DNA of 64,000 nt, from contig JAMWFC010000038.1 in assembly GCA_027475525.1 (NCBI GenBank), forward strand, positions 62,001 to 126,000. The letters run 5' to 3'. Below the pieces are notes generated by a model. That model was given only the letters and a program-made list of their open reading frames with translations. It did not search any database and was not told where the DNA came from. The DNA is from Macrolepiota albuminosa (taxonomy: Eukaryota > Basidiomycota > Agaricomycetes > Agaricales > Agaricaceae). The position numbers and the translations under genes were made by a program. Of this stretch, positions 1 to 13,173 are shown in pieces (the stretch's first letter is position 1; each line of letters opens with the position of its first letter).

Positions 1-1768
1 TGCTGTTTCTCCCGAGGCACGCGATCTTCTAAGTCAATTGCTGCGCAGAGACTCGAAGAAACCGGCTTTTCTTGAGGATGTCATGTGTCATCCCTGGTTC
101 TACCCAATGTAAGTCTTTAAGACGTCTCACGGTCAGAAAAGCTAATTCCTTTGAAGCCGCTGGGATCAGATTCGGAATCAGGCGATTTCTCCCCGGTGGA
201 AACCTCACTCGACTCCTCTTCCCAAGAGTACAACCGTGTGCACTTTAACGGAAGGCGCACCATGCTCCCCTGACCCGTACCCTGATTTTACATACATTTC
301 TCCCGAGTTCCTTGCCCTGCGATCACGAGAGAAGAGCATATGGAAGAAATTAGGCGCGTTATTTTCAGGGCCTGGTGACCGATCGCCGACTCCTGCGACG
401 CCTCCCGCTTCGCCGGTTCAGTCAGTTCATACTCCCAATTTCAGTTCTGACGCGCCGTCACCGCCACCGAATATCCCTCTTCCGCCCCTGCCTAATCGCG
501 AAGCAGTGGATCCGATGATTCTAGCTATGCTATCACGTCCGGGCCCCGTACAATTACATTCTCCAGGGGCAGGTGGTGTCCTTCCGCCTCTCATCATCCG
601 GCAAAAACTTGTTCAGCGCGCTCCTCCACCCGCAGTGCCGCGACCCATACGGGGAGATATGACCAAGATGCCAGAAGTAACTATTACACCACCAGATTCG
701 GAAGACGAGGTTCAAGAGATGGATTCGCGTGGTTCTCCTCTACGACCTCCCTTCACAGAGGTTTTCGACCAGCACCTCTTATCGCCAATGGATGCTGATC
801 GGCCAACTTTTAACCCTGTCAAGGTTGGTCCACGAATCAAACTTTCGGCGCCGCCCAAACGGGTCAAGCGGGCGCAGAAAGAGAACGCAGTTGCAGACGG
901 TCCAACAGATTCACCTTCTCAGGCTCCTCAGCCTCAAGTTCAGGTCGGACCCAAGCTTGCGGTCGTACTCGATTCCACAGTCGCATCTAAGCCCGGGGTA
1001 TCTCGATCTCCGCCCACAGCTGTGTTCATGATACCTCCCAAGGTGGTTCCTCTTCCGACTGGCCTTCCGAACCCCCCTCCTATCCGGATACCACCTCCAG
1101 CGATTTTGAAGCCCAAGGCTATGCCGAAACCGTCCATGAGAACTTCTCCATCTAAGTCTGCGTCACCCAAGGTCAAGCCGGCCTCTAAGGTTCCATCGCA
1201 AGTCCCGAATTCCAGATCTAAGCAACGCCAAGTAATGTTAAGGCGAAGAACGTCTGCGGCAACTCGGACAACCGCTTCCCCGCTGTCGGCTTGTCCCCCT
1301 GACTTTAGTAATGTCCGAGAGGGGATATATCCTCGGGCAATGGTACGGGAGAAAACTCTTTCTCATCCAGCTCTCGCTTTTGCTAATGCAAAGGAGCGCC
1401 CTCAAGATTATCCTCGGCCCCCACAGATGACTGAAGTTAAGTCGGCCTCTATGAAACAGCCTAGCGTTGAGGATATCCTTCCGCTTCCTCTCTCACAGCC
1501 TGGACTTCAGGAAATGCCGAAGAACGTGGCGCTAGTCCCGGTCAATTGTACACGACCTTGCAGCAAAGATATTCAAGTATCTTCTCTCTCGATACCAGAA
1601 TCTTCCTCTCTTGTGGCTGTTGGGGCTGGTTTTGACGGCCATATGATCATGAAAGCTTCAACTGGCTTCAACGATTGGTGCAGCTTTTTCGCGAAGATTT
1701 CGACGGCTCTCCGTTGCCTCTTCTCTTGGGTACGCTCTCGTGGGGCGCCTCCTTTACATCATCTCTAG
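1..1768 (+). CDS. Ser/Thr protein kinase, C-terminal part (5' end outside window)
   Basis: The first exon (1-108) encodes the end of a kinase C-lobe: an ARDLL..LL..D segment followed by HPWFYP, the usual helix I region of CAMK-like Ser/Thr kinases. A 48-nt intron (109-156; GTAAGT donor, CTAAT branch site, AAG acceptor) joins it in frame to a long second exon that ends at a TAG at 1766. The tail of about 530 residues is rich in Pro and Ser with many SP and TP dipeptides and shows no recognisable folded domain, so it is probably a disordered regulatory region. The catalytic loop and activation segment lie to the left of the window, so substrate and subfamily cannot be named. The kinase assignment rests on the short C-lobe segment only. 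Confidence 0.7.
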
Positions 1769-2521
1769 ATGGCGAGGAACTTGTTCGTCGACTGTTTTTT
1801 TTTTCATTCTCTCGCTCGTCTTCTGGGTTCTTTCTCTCTTTCTTTTTGTCTGGTCTCTCGTCTCTTCTTCTCTTGTCACTGGTCTCTCGTCTCCCTTCTC
1901 GTGACTGATCTCTAGTATCTTCTCTCCTTGTGACTCGTCTCTCGTCTCTTCCCTTCTCTCGATTGGGATCTCGTCTCTTCTCTTTCACACAAGCTGCTTC
2001 TCATCAAGAAAAATCCAATAAAGAAATCTCCAAAGAACACGGCGGCAAACCGCAATATTTCCTTCCATCTATTTCAAGAAAACGGACAACAAGGGACTAT
2101 CTATCTTAACCCGCAAATCATGATACCATCTCTTGTTTATCTACGCATCATCAGCATCTACGTATTTTTTTCTTTTTTATTGTTTTCCTCAATGTCTTTT
2201 TACATTACGCGACTCGTTATCGGTCGCAAAAAACTCACATATAATATACATAGTACAGAAGCATAGCTTCTGATATTAATCTACATATAGCCTTGATTTA
2301 TATTACATTTCATAATGGATTGTACCTCTGGTTTATTCGGAGTGAAATTAGTTGATTGGTTTTTGTTTAAGACAGGGATAAAGGAGGGACCATGATTGGC
2401 TTGATTGAGCATAGCCTAGCTCAAATAAGTTTTCTTATGATTATAGATAAAACGTACAAGCTAGGAGAAAAGACTACATATGCTAAAGAGCGTTTATATC
2501 GGTCAAGTAAAATGATAACTA
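1769..2521. repeat. Intergenic region with CT-rich minisatellite
   Basis: The 3' flank of the kinase gene contains an imperfect pyrimidine-rich repeat (about 1780-1990) built from variants of TCTCGTCTCTTC and CTGGTCTCTCGTCTC on the + strand. The rest (2000-2521) is AT-rich with no convincing ORF. This is the shared 3' side of two convergent genes. An open frame on the minus strand across the repeat is only the antisense of the low-complexity sequence. Confidence 0.6.
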
Positions 2522-3931
2522 TCAGAACCTGATAGCATCCACTTTCCCCGCAAAATGTGAACTAAACCCATCCCACCCATTGAAAGACGGCGAATTACCC
2601 CAGCTATCCGTACTCAAACCACTATCCGAAGGCGCTTCGATGTCCGACCACGGATCCAAGTCCCCTTCGGACTGTACGAACGAAAAGGTGCGCTGCGGTG
2701 TCGGGGCAGGCGAATATGCGGCCAAAAACGACGAAGAAAAATCCAGTGTGGGCAGTATGAGCGACTGGGAAGGATCCACCGGTCCCAACCCCGCCTTCAA
2801 ATCCGTACGACTCCCACTTCGACTATCTTCGAACGCCCCAGAGAAGACGGACGACGTATCCGACAAGCTATCGTCAAAGTCCGAATCGTTGGTGGCACCG
2901 ACGCCGTTCGACTCTGACGACCTTACTTCCTCGAGAACGCACCAGCCTGTCCCGCTTTCTCCGAGCACACTACGTACCTCAGCCTTCGTCCAGCCTACGA
3001 ACTCGACTTTGAGCATGGTACAGACGCCCTCTGTGCCGCCTCCGTGTGAGAACGCGGAGCACTTCACCCCGCGCGTCCACACATTCGCCGCGTCGAGCCG
3101 GGAGAACAACGTTGAGACACGCAGGGAGTGTATTTCGTGACTGTTTGAAATCGATGCTAATGCAGGAAGGGGAAGCAATGACCCAGGGTCCTCTTGGAGC
3201 GGGACTCGGGCAGTAGGAGTTGGCGCGAGAGGGATGAGGAGGCATGTGGTCACGTCGGGAACGGCGGGTGCAGCAAAGTATTTCTCGAGCTCAGCCGCCT
3301 GCGTCGCGTCTTTGGTGGCCTGGTTCTCCTTTGTGGAGAGAGTACGGGCTCGGGGCTTGAGCATCTCCTTGCTGCCTTGCTTTTTGGAGGTACCTTTCAA
3401 GAACTTTGTCATCGTCTCTTTCTCCTTATGGAGCTTGACGTCGAGATCAGCCTTGTAGATCGCGCGTCCTGCAATGGGCACGTTCTCTACCAAATTCTGG
3501 AAGATAGGTCTGGTAGAAGAGAAATTTCTGGCGGTTCCGAGACCGACTTGTGCAACACTCCTTGGAATTGGACGAGGAGCACGAGGAAGGAATGTTCCCC
3601 TAGAAGAACCAGCCAAGACATTCTTGACATGGAAAGAGAAGCCTTGCTGGATAGTAGGATACCGCACAGTGCTAGTAACTACATTTGCGACAGTCGCTGG
3701 AACCGGCGCGCGGAAACCAGGAGTTGTAAGAAGTTTGAAGAATTGGGTGACTAGGTGTTTGGAATGGCTGAGAAGTTTTTGGGTTTGGCCTACATTTGGA
3801 AGATGTGGATGGATCCGAACGTATGATGGGACGTGAAAGCCCCTTGTGGTTGAGATGCCCACCCCAGTTTTGTTGGAGAGAGCATTGTGGACATGGCGGA
3901 TTGTACTCCGCGTGCCCTGAGATGCAAGCAT
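2522..3931 (-). CDS. Unknown basic protein with acidic, Ser-rich C-terminus
   Basis: A single-exon frame of 469 codons that I do not recognise. The N-terminal ~200 residues are basic, poor in acidic residues and rich in Ser, Thr and Arg (including a RNFSST segment), compatible with a mitochondrial presequence, although this is inference. The middle contains a Lys-rich stretch. The last ~120 residues are acidic and Ser/Asp-rich with several W-containing motifs, ending in VDAIRF. The length, ATG start and absence of internal stops support a real gene. It lies tail-to-tail with the kinase gene and upstream of the SCOT gene on the same strand. Confidence 0.6.
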   Translation of the reverse strand: MLASQGTRSTIRHVHNALSNKTGVGISTTRGFHVPSYVRIHPHLPNVGQTQKLLSHSKHLVTQFFKLLTTPGFRAPVPATVANVVTSTVRYPTIQQGFSFHVKNVLAGSSRGTFLPRAPRPIPRSVAQVGLGTARNFSSTRPIFQNLVENVPIAGRAIYKADLDVKLHKEKETMTKFLKGTSKKQGSKEMLKPRARTLSTKENQATKDATQAAELEKYFAAPAVPDVTTCLLIPLAPTPTARVPLQEDPGSLLPLPALASISNSHEIHSLRVSTLFSRLDAANVWTRGVKCSAFSHGGGTEGVCTMLKVEFVGWTKAEVRSVLGESGTGWCVLEEVRSSESNGVGATNDSDFDDSLSDTSSVFSGAFEDSRSGSRTDLKAGLGPVDPSQSLILPTLDFSSSFLAAYSPAPTPQRTFSFVQSEGDLDPWSDIEAPSDSGLSTDSWGNSPSFNGWDGFSSHFAGKVDAIRF

Positions 3932-4396
3932 CCCTGAAGTAATTGTCGCTCTAGCAGGCCAGGCAGATGGTGGTTACAGTAAAAGAGGCAAGGACAAGCA
4001 AAGACTGCGCCTCAGCCGAATCTCGGCATTACTTGCGTCATTATTTTGCCGAGACTACCTGACCACGTAATCAAGCGGACAAAGACTTCTTCAACGCCAC
4101 CAACGATACTGACCATCTATTGAGACTCAAGAGCCATGGCCTAGTCATGGTGGGGCATATTTCTTTATTGTGAAAGAAAAACTGCATTGGGGGAAGGCTT
4201 GTGCGCAGGTTACAGCTAACAACTGAATCAAAAAAAAACTATGTCATACATTCTGTCCAATGCATCTGGATATAACGCCATGGTCCGAAAATTCCGTACA
4301 CAACCCCATGCACCACTCTCATCGGCTGATCACCCCCAGAGAGCTATCGGCAGCATGGAAACGAACGTGTGGTGTCGACAAAAACAAGCCTCTTCA
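3932..4396. other. Intergenic spacer
   Basis: This spacer holds the presumed promoter of the minus-strand unknown gene and the 3' flank of the SCOT gene. I saw no ORF, repeat or RNA signal in it. Confidence 0.5.
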
Positions 4397-6489
4397 TCAC
4401 CACGTTCCGAGATGACTTCGTACTTCAAAGTCACATCCAGTCTTAGCCCGGACCTCTTCAAGGGTGACGCCCTTCGCGAGATCAATAAGCGTCAGTTTGC
4501 CCGCAACACGGTCGACGTCGAACACAGCGAGCTCGGTGACGATGGTGCTAACGGTGCGTGCCCCGGTAAGAGGGAGGGCGCACTGCTTGAGGATCTTGTG
4601 GCGGCCACCTTTGGCAGTGTGTTCCATGACAGCGATGACTTTGGTCTTGTCCGGGTTTGAGACGAGGTCCATTGCACCACCGATACCTGTAATATCAACG
4701 TAAATCGGACGTCTTGGTAAACGCGTGTGTGAAGAAGCGTACCCTTGAGCATTTTCCCTGGGATCATGAAGTTGGCGATGTCACCGGCCTGAGAAACTTC
4801 CATAGCCTGAAGTTGGACGTGAGCAAAAAGCGAGTGATATGATCAGCTTCGATAGCACACTCACACCGAGAATCGCAACGTCGACGTGGCCACCACGGAT
4901 CATGGCGAAGGATTCACTAGAATCTATATAGCAACGTTGGTACGATGCATTGAACATTGAAGGATGTAAAACAGACCAAAGACAGAGGCTCCAGGAACGA
5001 GAGTGATTGTCTCCTTCCCAGCATTAATGAGATCACTTAGAAAAAGTAATCCGTTAATGCAGACCCTTAACTCTTATAACTCAACGAGAACTTACGCATC
5101 AAGTTTATCCTTCGTAGGATACGGTCCCATGCCCAAAATCCCATTCTCACTCTGCAACCACACGCGCATTCCTTTGTCGAGGAACTCCGGAACAAGAGTC
5201 GGCATCCCGATTCCCAAATTCACATAGTAACCATCCTTGATCTCCTTCGCTGCGCGCCTCGCGATGTACCGGCGTTGTGCTTGTGCGGCCGCCTTCTCAG
5301 GTGACAACGTAGACTCGTCAGCCGATGGGTCCTGCGCGAGAGTGACGATTTCGATGAATTTTTCCGACTCTGCAGGGACAATGCGGTCGACGTAGATCCC
5401 CGGGAGATGAATAGAGTTGGGTGAGATGGAGCCTACAGGGACGATCCTCTCTGCCTCGACGATTGTGACTTTTGCGTTCTTGGCCATTATGGTGTTGAAA
5501 TTCTGTGAAGCATATCTGTGAGGGGTGAACAAAACGAGACAATTTGAGCAACTGAGAATGATTAGAAGAAGAATATGTTGCGACTAACCTGAACACACAG
5601 TTTCCTGTCTCGTCGACTTTCCATGCGCGAATGAATGCGACATCGCCCGCGATGGCGGTTTCCATAACATATCTCCTTCCATTGAATTCCCTTGCCTCCT
5701 TTGAGATTCCAGGAATAGCAATGCCATTTGCAAGACCACCTTTGTTGTACCGTTGAGGAATGGAGCCTTCCTCCACTGCTGTTGATGCACCGGTGGGTGT
5801 GAAGAAGGCGGGAATTCCAGCCGCATGGGCACGAATGCGCTCGGCAAGGGTTCCTTGGGGTACCAGCTCTAGTGAAATTTCACCCTGGAGGAATGAGGAT
5901 TCAAACTTCTTGTTTCTGTTAACATTGTCGGATAAATAGATTTGTTGGTGGAGATCGTGCTCACCCTCCAGGGTACGACGCAACGACCTTGGAAAGTTGA
6001 TCTGTGTTGAGAAGCTTTCCTGTGATGTATATGCAATGAGCTAGGACAGACAAAAGATGAACTCGTATCGCACCAAGGCCTGAATCTGCAGAACCTGCGT
6101 TATTGGATACGCCAGTCAAATCCTTGACTGTGTCCTTTCGCCTGGCAAGCGCTCCAAGGAGAGTATCTGTCGGGTCAGTTTAGCGGGTCTGATGTAGCCT
6201 AACGTGGACACAATACTAACCAGGAATGCCAGCTGCGCCGAAACCTTTATGGGGCCAAAATCAGACACCTGGATTCATCAGTCGACTGATGAATATTCGC
6301 ACCTCCACACAGAAGGACGTCACCCGACTTGACGTCCTTAACGGCCTCATCAGCAGATGTCCATAGTTTCGACTTTCTCGGCGCAGGAGCGTCAGTAGCA
6401 GTACTATACTTTCTGCTTGTCGAAAAGAAAGCAGATATCCTCAGGGATGTCCCTGAAGCGAGCCTGGCTCTGTAGACCTGGGCGTACAT
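4397..6489 (-). CDS. Succinyl-CoA:3-ketoacid CoA transferase, mitochondrial
   Basis: Transfers CoA from succinyl-CoA to acetoacetate in the mitochondrial matrix (ketone body use). The gene has several short introns. The first exon (start ATG at 6489) encodes a basic, Ser/Arg-rich presequence ending near FFSTSRKYST, then the CoA-transferase N-domain start (SADEAVKDVKSGDVLLCGG, followed by GFGAAGIP after an intron). The central exons carry the GGLANGIAIPG and EEGSIPQRYNKGG motifs. The second domain includes NLGIGMPTLVPEFLD and the catalytic-glutamate motif QSENGILGMGPYP. The last exons give GGAMDLVSNPDKTKVIAVMEHT and end at 4397. All expected family blocks are present in order, so the gene looks intact. 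It is transcribed divergently from the polymerase gamma gene 466 bp away. Confidence 0.93.
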
Positions 6490-6955
6490 AGGTGCCGGAG
6501 GCCGGAGATGAAGATGAGCAACAAAAAGAAGAGGTGTTGGGCGTGCGTGCGGGAGTGATAATATATATTAATTGAGAGTAAAACCTTAAGGAATGGATTT
6601 CACAGGAGCAAACATGTTCTTCCCTCGCGAAAGGAACGGACGGACCTAATTGTTCCGTCTCGTGACCTCTGACAGCTTGTACATTGTTGCGCTCGCTTCC
6701 ACGATCTACACGCTTATGCTCGACAGCATCTGTTGGGCAACGTAGGTGCCGTAGAGCACGAGCTGATTGAGCGCTGAGAGCGAGCACGACCATGACATAA
6801 ATTATTATCTGATTAGATCGACTGTTTGGTTTTCCCACCAATCTACACGTTTGGGTCGCGTTTTCATTTTCGGTGCCAAATTCGCGGAGGGTTGTGTTCG
6901 TGTTTTTTCTCTCCAACGCAGAGGTTGTACCGTTTCTGGTTTTCATGCTGCTTCA
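6490..6955. promoter_or_regulatory. Shared divergent promoter region (SCOT / MIP1)
   Basis: This 466-bp interval separates the start codons of two divergently transcribed genes for mitochondrial proteins, so it must hold both promoters and 5' UTRs. No specific factor site was identified. Small open frames inside it have no coding support. Confidence 0.4.
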
Positions 6956-9900
6956 ATGCTCCGTCCAGTCTCCAGACTCAGCAGACCCAGACGATCAAGT
7001 CCTTACCTGTCTCGGTGGTTTCATGCTTCTGCACAAGACAACATACAAGCCCTCCAGCAAAAGGCTTCCCCGCCAGTCAACACATCAAGCACAAAACCCA
7101 AGGTTCCTCAAACAAAAGTTGAGCCAGAGGAAACACCGAGGGTCAAAGAAAAAGGACCCCCTGTTCATTACGGTCTGGATTTTTTTTGACTCTAGCTTCT
7201 CAGACTTATATAAACGTGATGTCCTCCCCAACAGCCAAGCGAAACGAGTTGGGCGTACAGCTACTCTCACGACAGCTCCACGCGCAAATATTCAAAAATG
7301 TCTCCTTTCCACCTCCAGACCCCACTTTCGTCCATATCGCACGCGAGCACCTCGAGATGCACGAGCTCGACCCTACTCAAGGCTCTGTCCTCCCAGATAC
7401 CGGATTCACACTCCCACCGTTGCAAGGTTCCAATCTCCTCGAGCATTTCTACCGCATCGGTTCGCACCAGGCCCAGCCCTGGCTCGGACTCGCTAAATCC
7501 TTTGTTAACACCCAATTGCCTCCGAAACCCGACCACTGGGAGATACAGAGCGGGTGGACAAAGTATTATTACCACCCAGACGGCTCGAGCTACAGCGAAC
7601 ACGTCCCCTATCCAATTCACGACGGCAAGCCGGAGGAAATCCTCACATTCGACGTGGAGACGATGCCGAAGTACCACCCGTACGCGATTATGGCGTGCGC
7701 AGCGTCACCCAATGGCTGGTACTCTTGGATATCCCCTTGGTTGTTGGGTGAATCTAAGATTACCCAACACTTGATACCATTAGGCGATCCCACCGTCCCC
7801 AAGGTCATCGTCGGTCACAACGTGTCATACGATCGTGGCAGGATACTAGAGGAGTACAATCTCAAACCAACAATGAACCGCTTCATAGATACTATGGCGT
7901 TACATGTCGCCGTCAAGGGCATCTCCTCCCACCAGCGTCCCGCGTGGGCGAAGTATCGCAAATCGAAGGAGACAGAAGTCGAGCAGAAGGAGGAGGCTGT
8001 AGAGGCTATCCTCGAGCTAATGTCAGTTGTCGAGATGCGCATGATGGAAGAGGTGAATACTGCCAAGAAGGAAGAGCTCCGTCGTCTCCATCAAGATATG
8101 GAAGATAGCCTGCCGTCCCTTGTCAACGAGGAGCTCCCGTCGGAAGAAGTTGAGGTGGCGGTGAAACGCTGGGAGGAGTTGACATCTGCCAACTCGCTTG
8201 CCGATGTGGCGAAACTGCATTGCAATATTGACGTAGACAAAGGTATCAGAGACGACTTTCTGACCGCCACCCCTGACGATATTCGGGAAAATGTTACTGA
8301 GTACCTGGATTATTGTGCCGGCGATGTTGATGTGACGTACCAAGTCTATGTCGCTGCGCTCCCCGAATTCCTTACGGGCTGTCCCCATCCGGTGTCCTTT
8401 GCTGGTATTCTTACCATGGGATCCAGTTTTCTTACTGTCAATGATGAGTGGGAGTCTTATATACACCGCGCGGAAGCTGTATATCGTGAAATGGAGGAAA
8501 GTATCAAAACTAAACTGAGAGCTTTGGCTCAGGAAGCGAGGTCCTTGATGAACGATGAAGAGAAGTGGAAGGAAGATGTATGGCTTAGCCAGTTGGATTG
8601 GTCACCGAAGGTTGCTGGAAAGTCAAGAGGAGTGGTCCCTCCCGAGACAGTGAGTCTTGTTCAAGTACGATTAGACATGATGATTGATTTTAGCAGATTG
8701 AAGAGGCTACCCCACCAGCCGAAGAAATACCTGATAGTACATCCTCACAAACAAATTGTATTCCGGCCTGGTATCAGGAATTTCAAGCTGATCCTTTTTC
8801 TAAAAAGGTTTACGAGAGGATATTGCCCCTTCTTTTGAAACTTTCTTTTAATGGCCATCCTCTTCGATATACCTACCAGGAACGTTGGCACTATCTTGAT
8901 GAGGATAAGGCCCAACGCCTTCCAACCTTGGGTGGCAAGAAAATTGCTCAACTTTTTTCATCGCGACACGTTGGAAAGCTCATCTCAACCGGCGAAATGA
9001 CTTCAATCGACTCAGAGCTTGCACTCGCTGTATCTACAGGTGACAAAAGTGACGATGTTCGGTCGAAGATGTTGCAGCTGGCCAAGACTGTGTACGAATC
9101 AGGCGAGCAGGAGAATGACGTCTGGTTGAAACAATTAGACTGGGAAATGATTACCATTGGCGACGGGGCGTCTGAAGAGGTTCCTGTTGCACCGAAGCAG
9201 AAGAAGAAGAGTAAAGCAAAAGCTAAGCCAGTCAAACCTCCTCCTGTTTATTGGCCCAAGTGGTATTGGGAAGTCTCAAAACCCAAAAAAGGTATGCCGC
9301 CCGGTACGCTCGACATAACTGTACGCAATCGTATTGCTCCCCTTCTCTTCCGCCTTTCCTGGATGGGATGGCCCCTCTACTATTCACGCGAACATGGGTG
9401 GACATTCCGGGTTCCTGAGAATGCTAAGTTCCAAACACGCCAAAAGTCATTGGCGTTCTATGACCCTGCGGATGATGCGCTCAATGAGTTAGTAACAAAT
9501 GGAGGGTTCTTATTCTATAAGCTTCCTCACAAGGACGGCGACAAGGCAAACGTAGGAAGCCCGCTTAGTAAGACTTTTATGAAGTACGCGGAGGATGGTA
9601 CCTTGAAAAGTCCGGGAGGTGAGGCGAAAGAGGCGCTGGATATGAATGCGCAGTGTAGCTACTGGATCAGCGCACGAGACCGCATCATGAACCAGATGGT
9701 CGTGTGGCAGAACCGAAAGATCAATATGGGCTTTGATGTGTCTAAGACTGTCGAAGGGGAAAAGAAGAAGTGGGGCATCATCCTACCACAGGTCATAACC
9801 ATGGGTACCGTTACACGTCGTGCCATTGAGAAGACGTGGTTGACGGCTAGTAATGCCAAGAAAAATCGTGTGGGGTCAGAGCTCAAAGCTATGGTGCGGG

Positions 9901-11153
9901 CTCCCGACGGATATGCTATCGTCGGTGCAGATGTAGATTCCGAGGAATTGTGGATCTCTAGTTGTATGGGCGACGCTCAATTTGGGTTGCATGGTGCCAC
10001 GGCCATAGGTTGGATGACCCTCGAGGGTACGAAAGCGGCAGGAACAGATCTTCACTCGAAGACGGCTAGCATTCTGGGTATTTCGCGTGATCAAGCCAAG
10101 ATCTTCAATTACTCGCGAATCTATGGTGCAGGTATGCGTCACGCTGTCCTTCTGCTTCTGCAATCCAATGCTGCAATGCTTCCCGACGAGGCACAAAAGC
10201 TTGCCGAGAATTTGTATGCGTCTACCAAGGGCAAAAACACTCACCGGACAGATATGTTTGGCCGCAAATTTTGGTTCGGCGGCACCGAGAGTTTCGTCTT
10301 CAACAAACTTGAAGAGATTGCTCTTTCTGATAAACCACAGACGCCGGCATTGGGCTGCGGCGTGACTTATGCTCTGTCCAAGGAATACCTCCCGGCTGGA
10401 TTTGGTTCTGACTATATGCCTTCTCGTATTAATTGGGTTGTCCAGTCATCCGGCGTGGATTATCTCCATCTCCTCATTGTCTCAATGGACCACCTGATCA
10501 CCAAGTACGACATTGACGCGCGTTATCTCATATCCGTACACGACGAGCTCCGGTATCTGGTCAAGGAAGAAGATAAATACCGTGCTGCACTTGCATTACA
10601 GATCGCCAATCTATGGACACGTAGCGTGTTCGCATTCAAGTTAGGCATGGACGATCTACCCCAGGGTGTAGCTTTCTTCTCCGCCGTTGACATCGACCAC
10701 GTGCTTCGCAAGGAAGTTGATATGCCCTGCGTCACCCCATCCCAACCTGTACCGATTGCATGCGGTGAGAGTTTGGATATCACAGGTGTACTCGACAAGA
10801 CAAACGGTGGCTCCTTGTGGAAGGACGGTCACTCGATGAGTGCAGATACACATGAAGAGTACGTAGGAAATCTTGATGGATACAATCCTCCGGACTGTCT
10901 GGCCCACCGCTCAGCAAGTGCTGCTTTCCTCCGAGCTCAAGCGACAACCGATTTCGGTGAAGTGAAAGGCCTTGCGCAGAAGGTGTCTGGTCAGAACTTC
11001 TCTGGTGGCATTGGGAATGAAAAGAATAATAAGCAAGCCAAGAAAACAACCAGTGGGAAGCGAAAAAAACCTGCACCTGTTGGGGACGGCGAGGGGGTCG
11101 ATTGGGCGGCTCTGGTAGAAAAGGTGTTGGGATCTAATCCACTGCGCCTTTAG
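6956..11153 (+). CDS. MIP1: Mitochondrial DNA polymerase gamma catalytic subunit
   Basis: Replicates and proofreads mitochondrial DNA. Three exons fit: 6956-7172, 7235-8649 and 8694-11153, separated by introns of 62 and 44 nt, giving 1363 codons. The start gives a typical presequence (MLRPVSRLSRPRRSS, basic with no acidic residues). After intron 1 comes the conserved KRNELGVQLLSRQL start of the family. Exonuclease motifs are visible as TFDVETM, VGHNVSYDR and YCAGDVDVTYQVY. Polymerase motifs A (VGADVDSEELWISS), B (KIFNYSRIYGAG) and C (ISVHDELRYLV) are all present, with the catalytic Asp residues intact. The Lys-rich C-terminal extension is typical of fungal homologues. Confidence 0.95.
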
Positions 11154-11356
11154 TAATCATCCTATTCATAAATTATTACTACTCTGTTTCCCTCATTTCT
11201 TTCATACCTGTAGGAGTTAATATATAATGTGCAGATATTAACATGACATCTTCTCGCTATAACAAGATCAAATAACGCGTCAAAACCGCGGCGCTCGTCT
11301 CTCGAACTTTGTTTGTCCCAACCCCTCTTGCATCTAGCCAAGACTCCATAGACAAT

Positions 11357-13173
11357 ATGGGAGACTGGACTACTAACGCGAACGAGGCGCTGAAACTTAC
11401 ACTGGGTGAGCATTAACACAGCCTCAATCTTTCTTGACATTAACGTTTTGCGGCGCGCCAATCTCAGTTCGGTCAACAGACGATACTAAGGACCTCGCAG
11501 AAGATGAATCGTATGAATTCCACCCAACTTTCACTTATCCAGTCTGTGTTTTATCGCTCCGCTCTGTTGTGGCCTGACCGAATGCGCGTAGATTTACGGG
11601 GAGGATGAAAAGCTGTATGGATACCAAGGCCTTGAAATTGACGTGAGTTCATTTCTATCCAAAATGAGTATTTCTTACTGGAAAAGTTACCAGCTGAGAT
11701 TCGCGTCCGGTTCCCTAACTCAATATCTGAACGTGAAATACACCAACAAACTTGTCTCTGAATCAACGGTAGACGATGTAGAAGGAACACTAAGTGGCTT
11801 CATTCCACCAGGTGTGTTCCGCCTTATCCTTTACATACTTTTGTTGAGACAAAAAAAGAGTACTTCAAGGATGAACAAAAGTTTCTCGCTTTCGTAGAAG
11901 AAGACGCGACCACTTTCAAACCTCCTGGGCGGCTCGTCTATTCCTACACACGTCCTGCGCCTTCAGCTTCGACTGACAAAGGAAAGGCTGCGCCGAACTT
12001 TCAAAATCTAGACCCAGACAGTGAAAATTCCGTGGTGTTCGAAGTGTATCATGCAAGTCTTTTTCTGCTTGTACATGGCTTTCTTTGACAGCTCCTAGGC
12101 AACTTGGAGTACCCCTGGATTTAGAGAGCTCCACCGCAGGATGCAAATATTCATTTTGTTGTATATTGAAGCCGGGTCATATATCAATGAAGATGAAGAT
12201 TCTTGGGAGTTTGTTATCTTGTATGTTGGTATTCCAATTTTGACTTTGCAGGGGCTTATTCTATACATCAGATATGAAAAGCGCAAGAGAAGAGGAACAC
12301 CAAATATAGCAACCTATCACTTCGTTGGATACTCATCGCTTTATCCCTTCTACTTTTTCCCTGAGAAAACACGTATGAGGCTGAGGTGTTTCCGGTAGTG
12401 AATTTTCAGTCTTCGCAGCTGACTTCCAAACCACAGCCAGTTTGTGATTCTTCCTCCATATCAACACCGTGGCCATGGATGTAAGAAAGCCATTTTTGTA
12501 CGGAATCAAATTATCCTTACGTTTATATTTAGCGGAACTCTATAAAGCAATCTATCAACACATCCTTTCACAACCCAACACTGCAGAATTGACTGTTGAA
12601 GATCCTGCTGAAGCTTTTGAGGACCTTCGAGACAGGAATGACCTTCGAATGTTGTTATCTAACCGGCAATTTATGGAGGAAGGGTTCGGTAGCGAGGCCG
12701 TAACACATGATGGAGGACGTGTCGGAAGAGTCGGACGAGCTGGGAAGAGTCAAAGGGGCGGAAAAGACACCATAATTGCAAAAGGAAAAATGGGTCCTCC
12801 GAGTGACAAAGTGTGGCTGGAGAAATGGCGAAACGATTTGAAAATCGCTGGCGTAAGTCACCCTTGTGAGGCGTACTCCGTAAACTGAACGAGATTCTGC
12901 AGCGGCAGTTTCATCGTTTAGTAGAAATGCTTCTTCTCCTCCGTCTTGATTCATCAGATGCTCGTGCCGAGCGCGCGTATCGAATACAGGTCAAAGAGAG
13001 GCTTTATCGCTTCAACTTCGTAGGTCCTCATCTTGCGATGTATTCGCGTCGCTGACAGTGCCTTCCAGGAAATACTTGCTCAGTTGGAAAAGGAGGAACG
13101 TCTCGAAAAGTTGGAAGAAACTTTCCAGAGCGTTAGACAAGATTATTCGAGAATACTGGCTATGGTTTCCTGA
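11357..13173 (+). CDS. HAT1: Histone acetyltransferase type B catalytic subunit
   Basis: Acetylates newly made histone H4 before chromatin assembly. The gene has many exons, starting with MGDWTTNANEALKL at 11357. Recognisable blocks follow in order: YGEDEKLYGYQGLEID, the PFAM Hat1 N-domain end (DDVEGTLSGFIPP), IFILLYIEAGSYINEDEDSWEF, then EKRKRRG, the GNAT core FVGYSSLYPFYFFPEKTRMRLSQ and the acetyl-CoA loop HRGHGSELY. The C-terminal part has DPAEAFEDLRDRNDLRMLL and ends with a charged helix and a TGA at 13171. The family blocks are complete with no break. It is followed head-to-tail by NSE4. Confidence 0.92.

Noticed and set aside
1668..1988. Minus-strand frame rich in Arg/Glu/Lys resembling an SR protein
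   Set aside because: It is the antisense of a CT-rich minisatellite; the composition explains the open frame.
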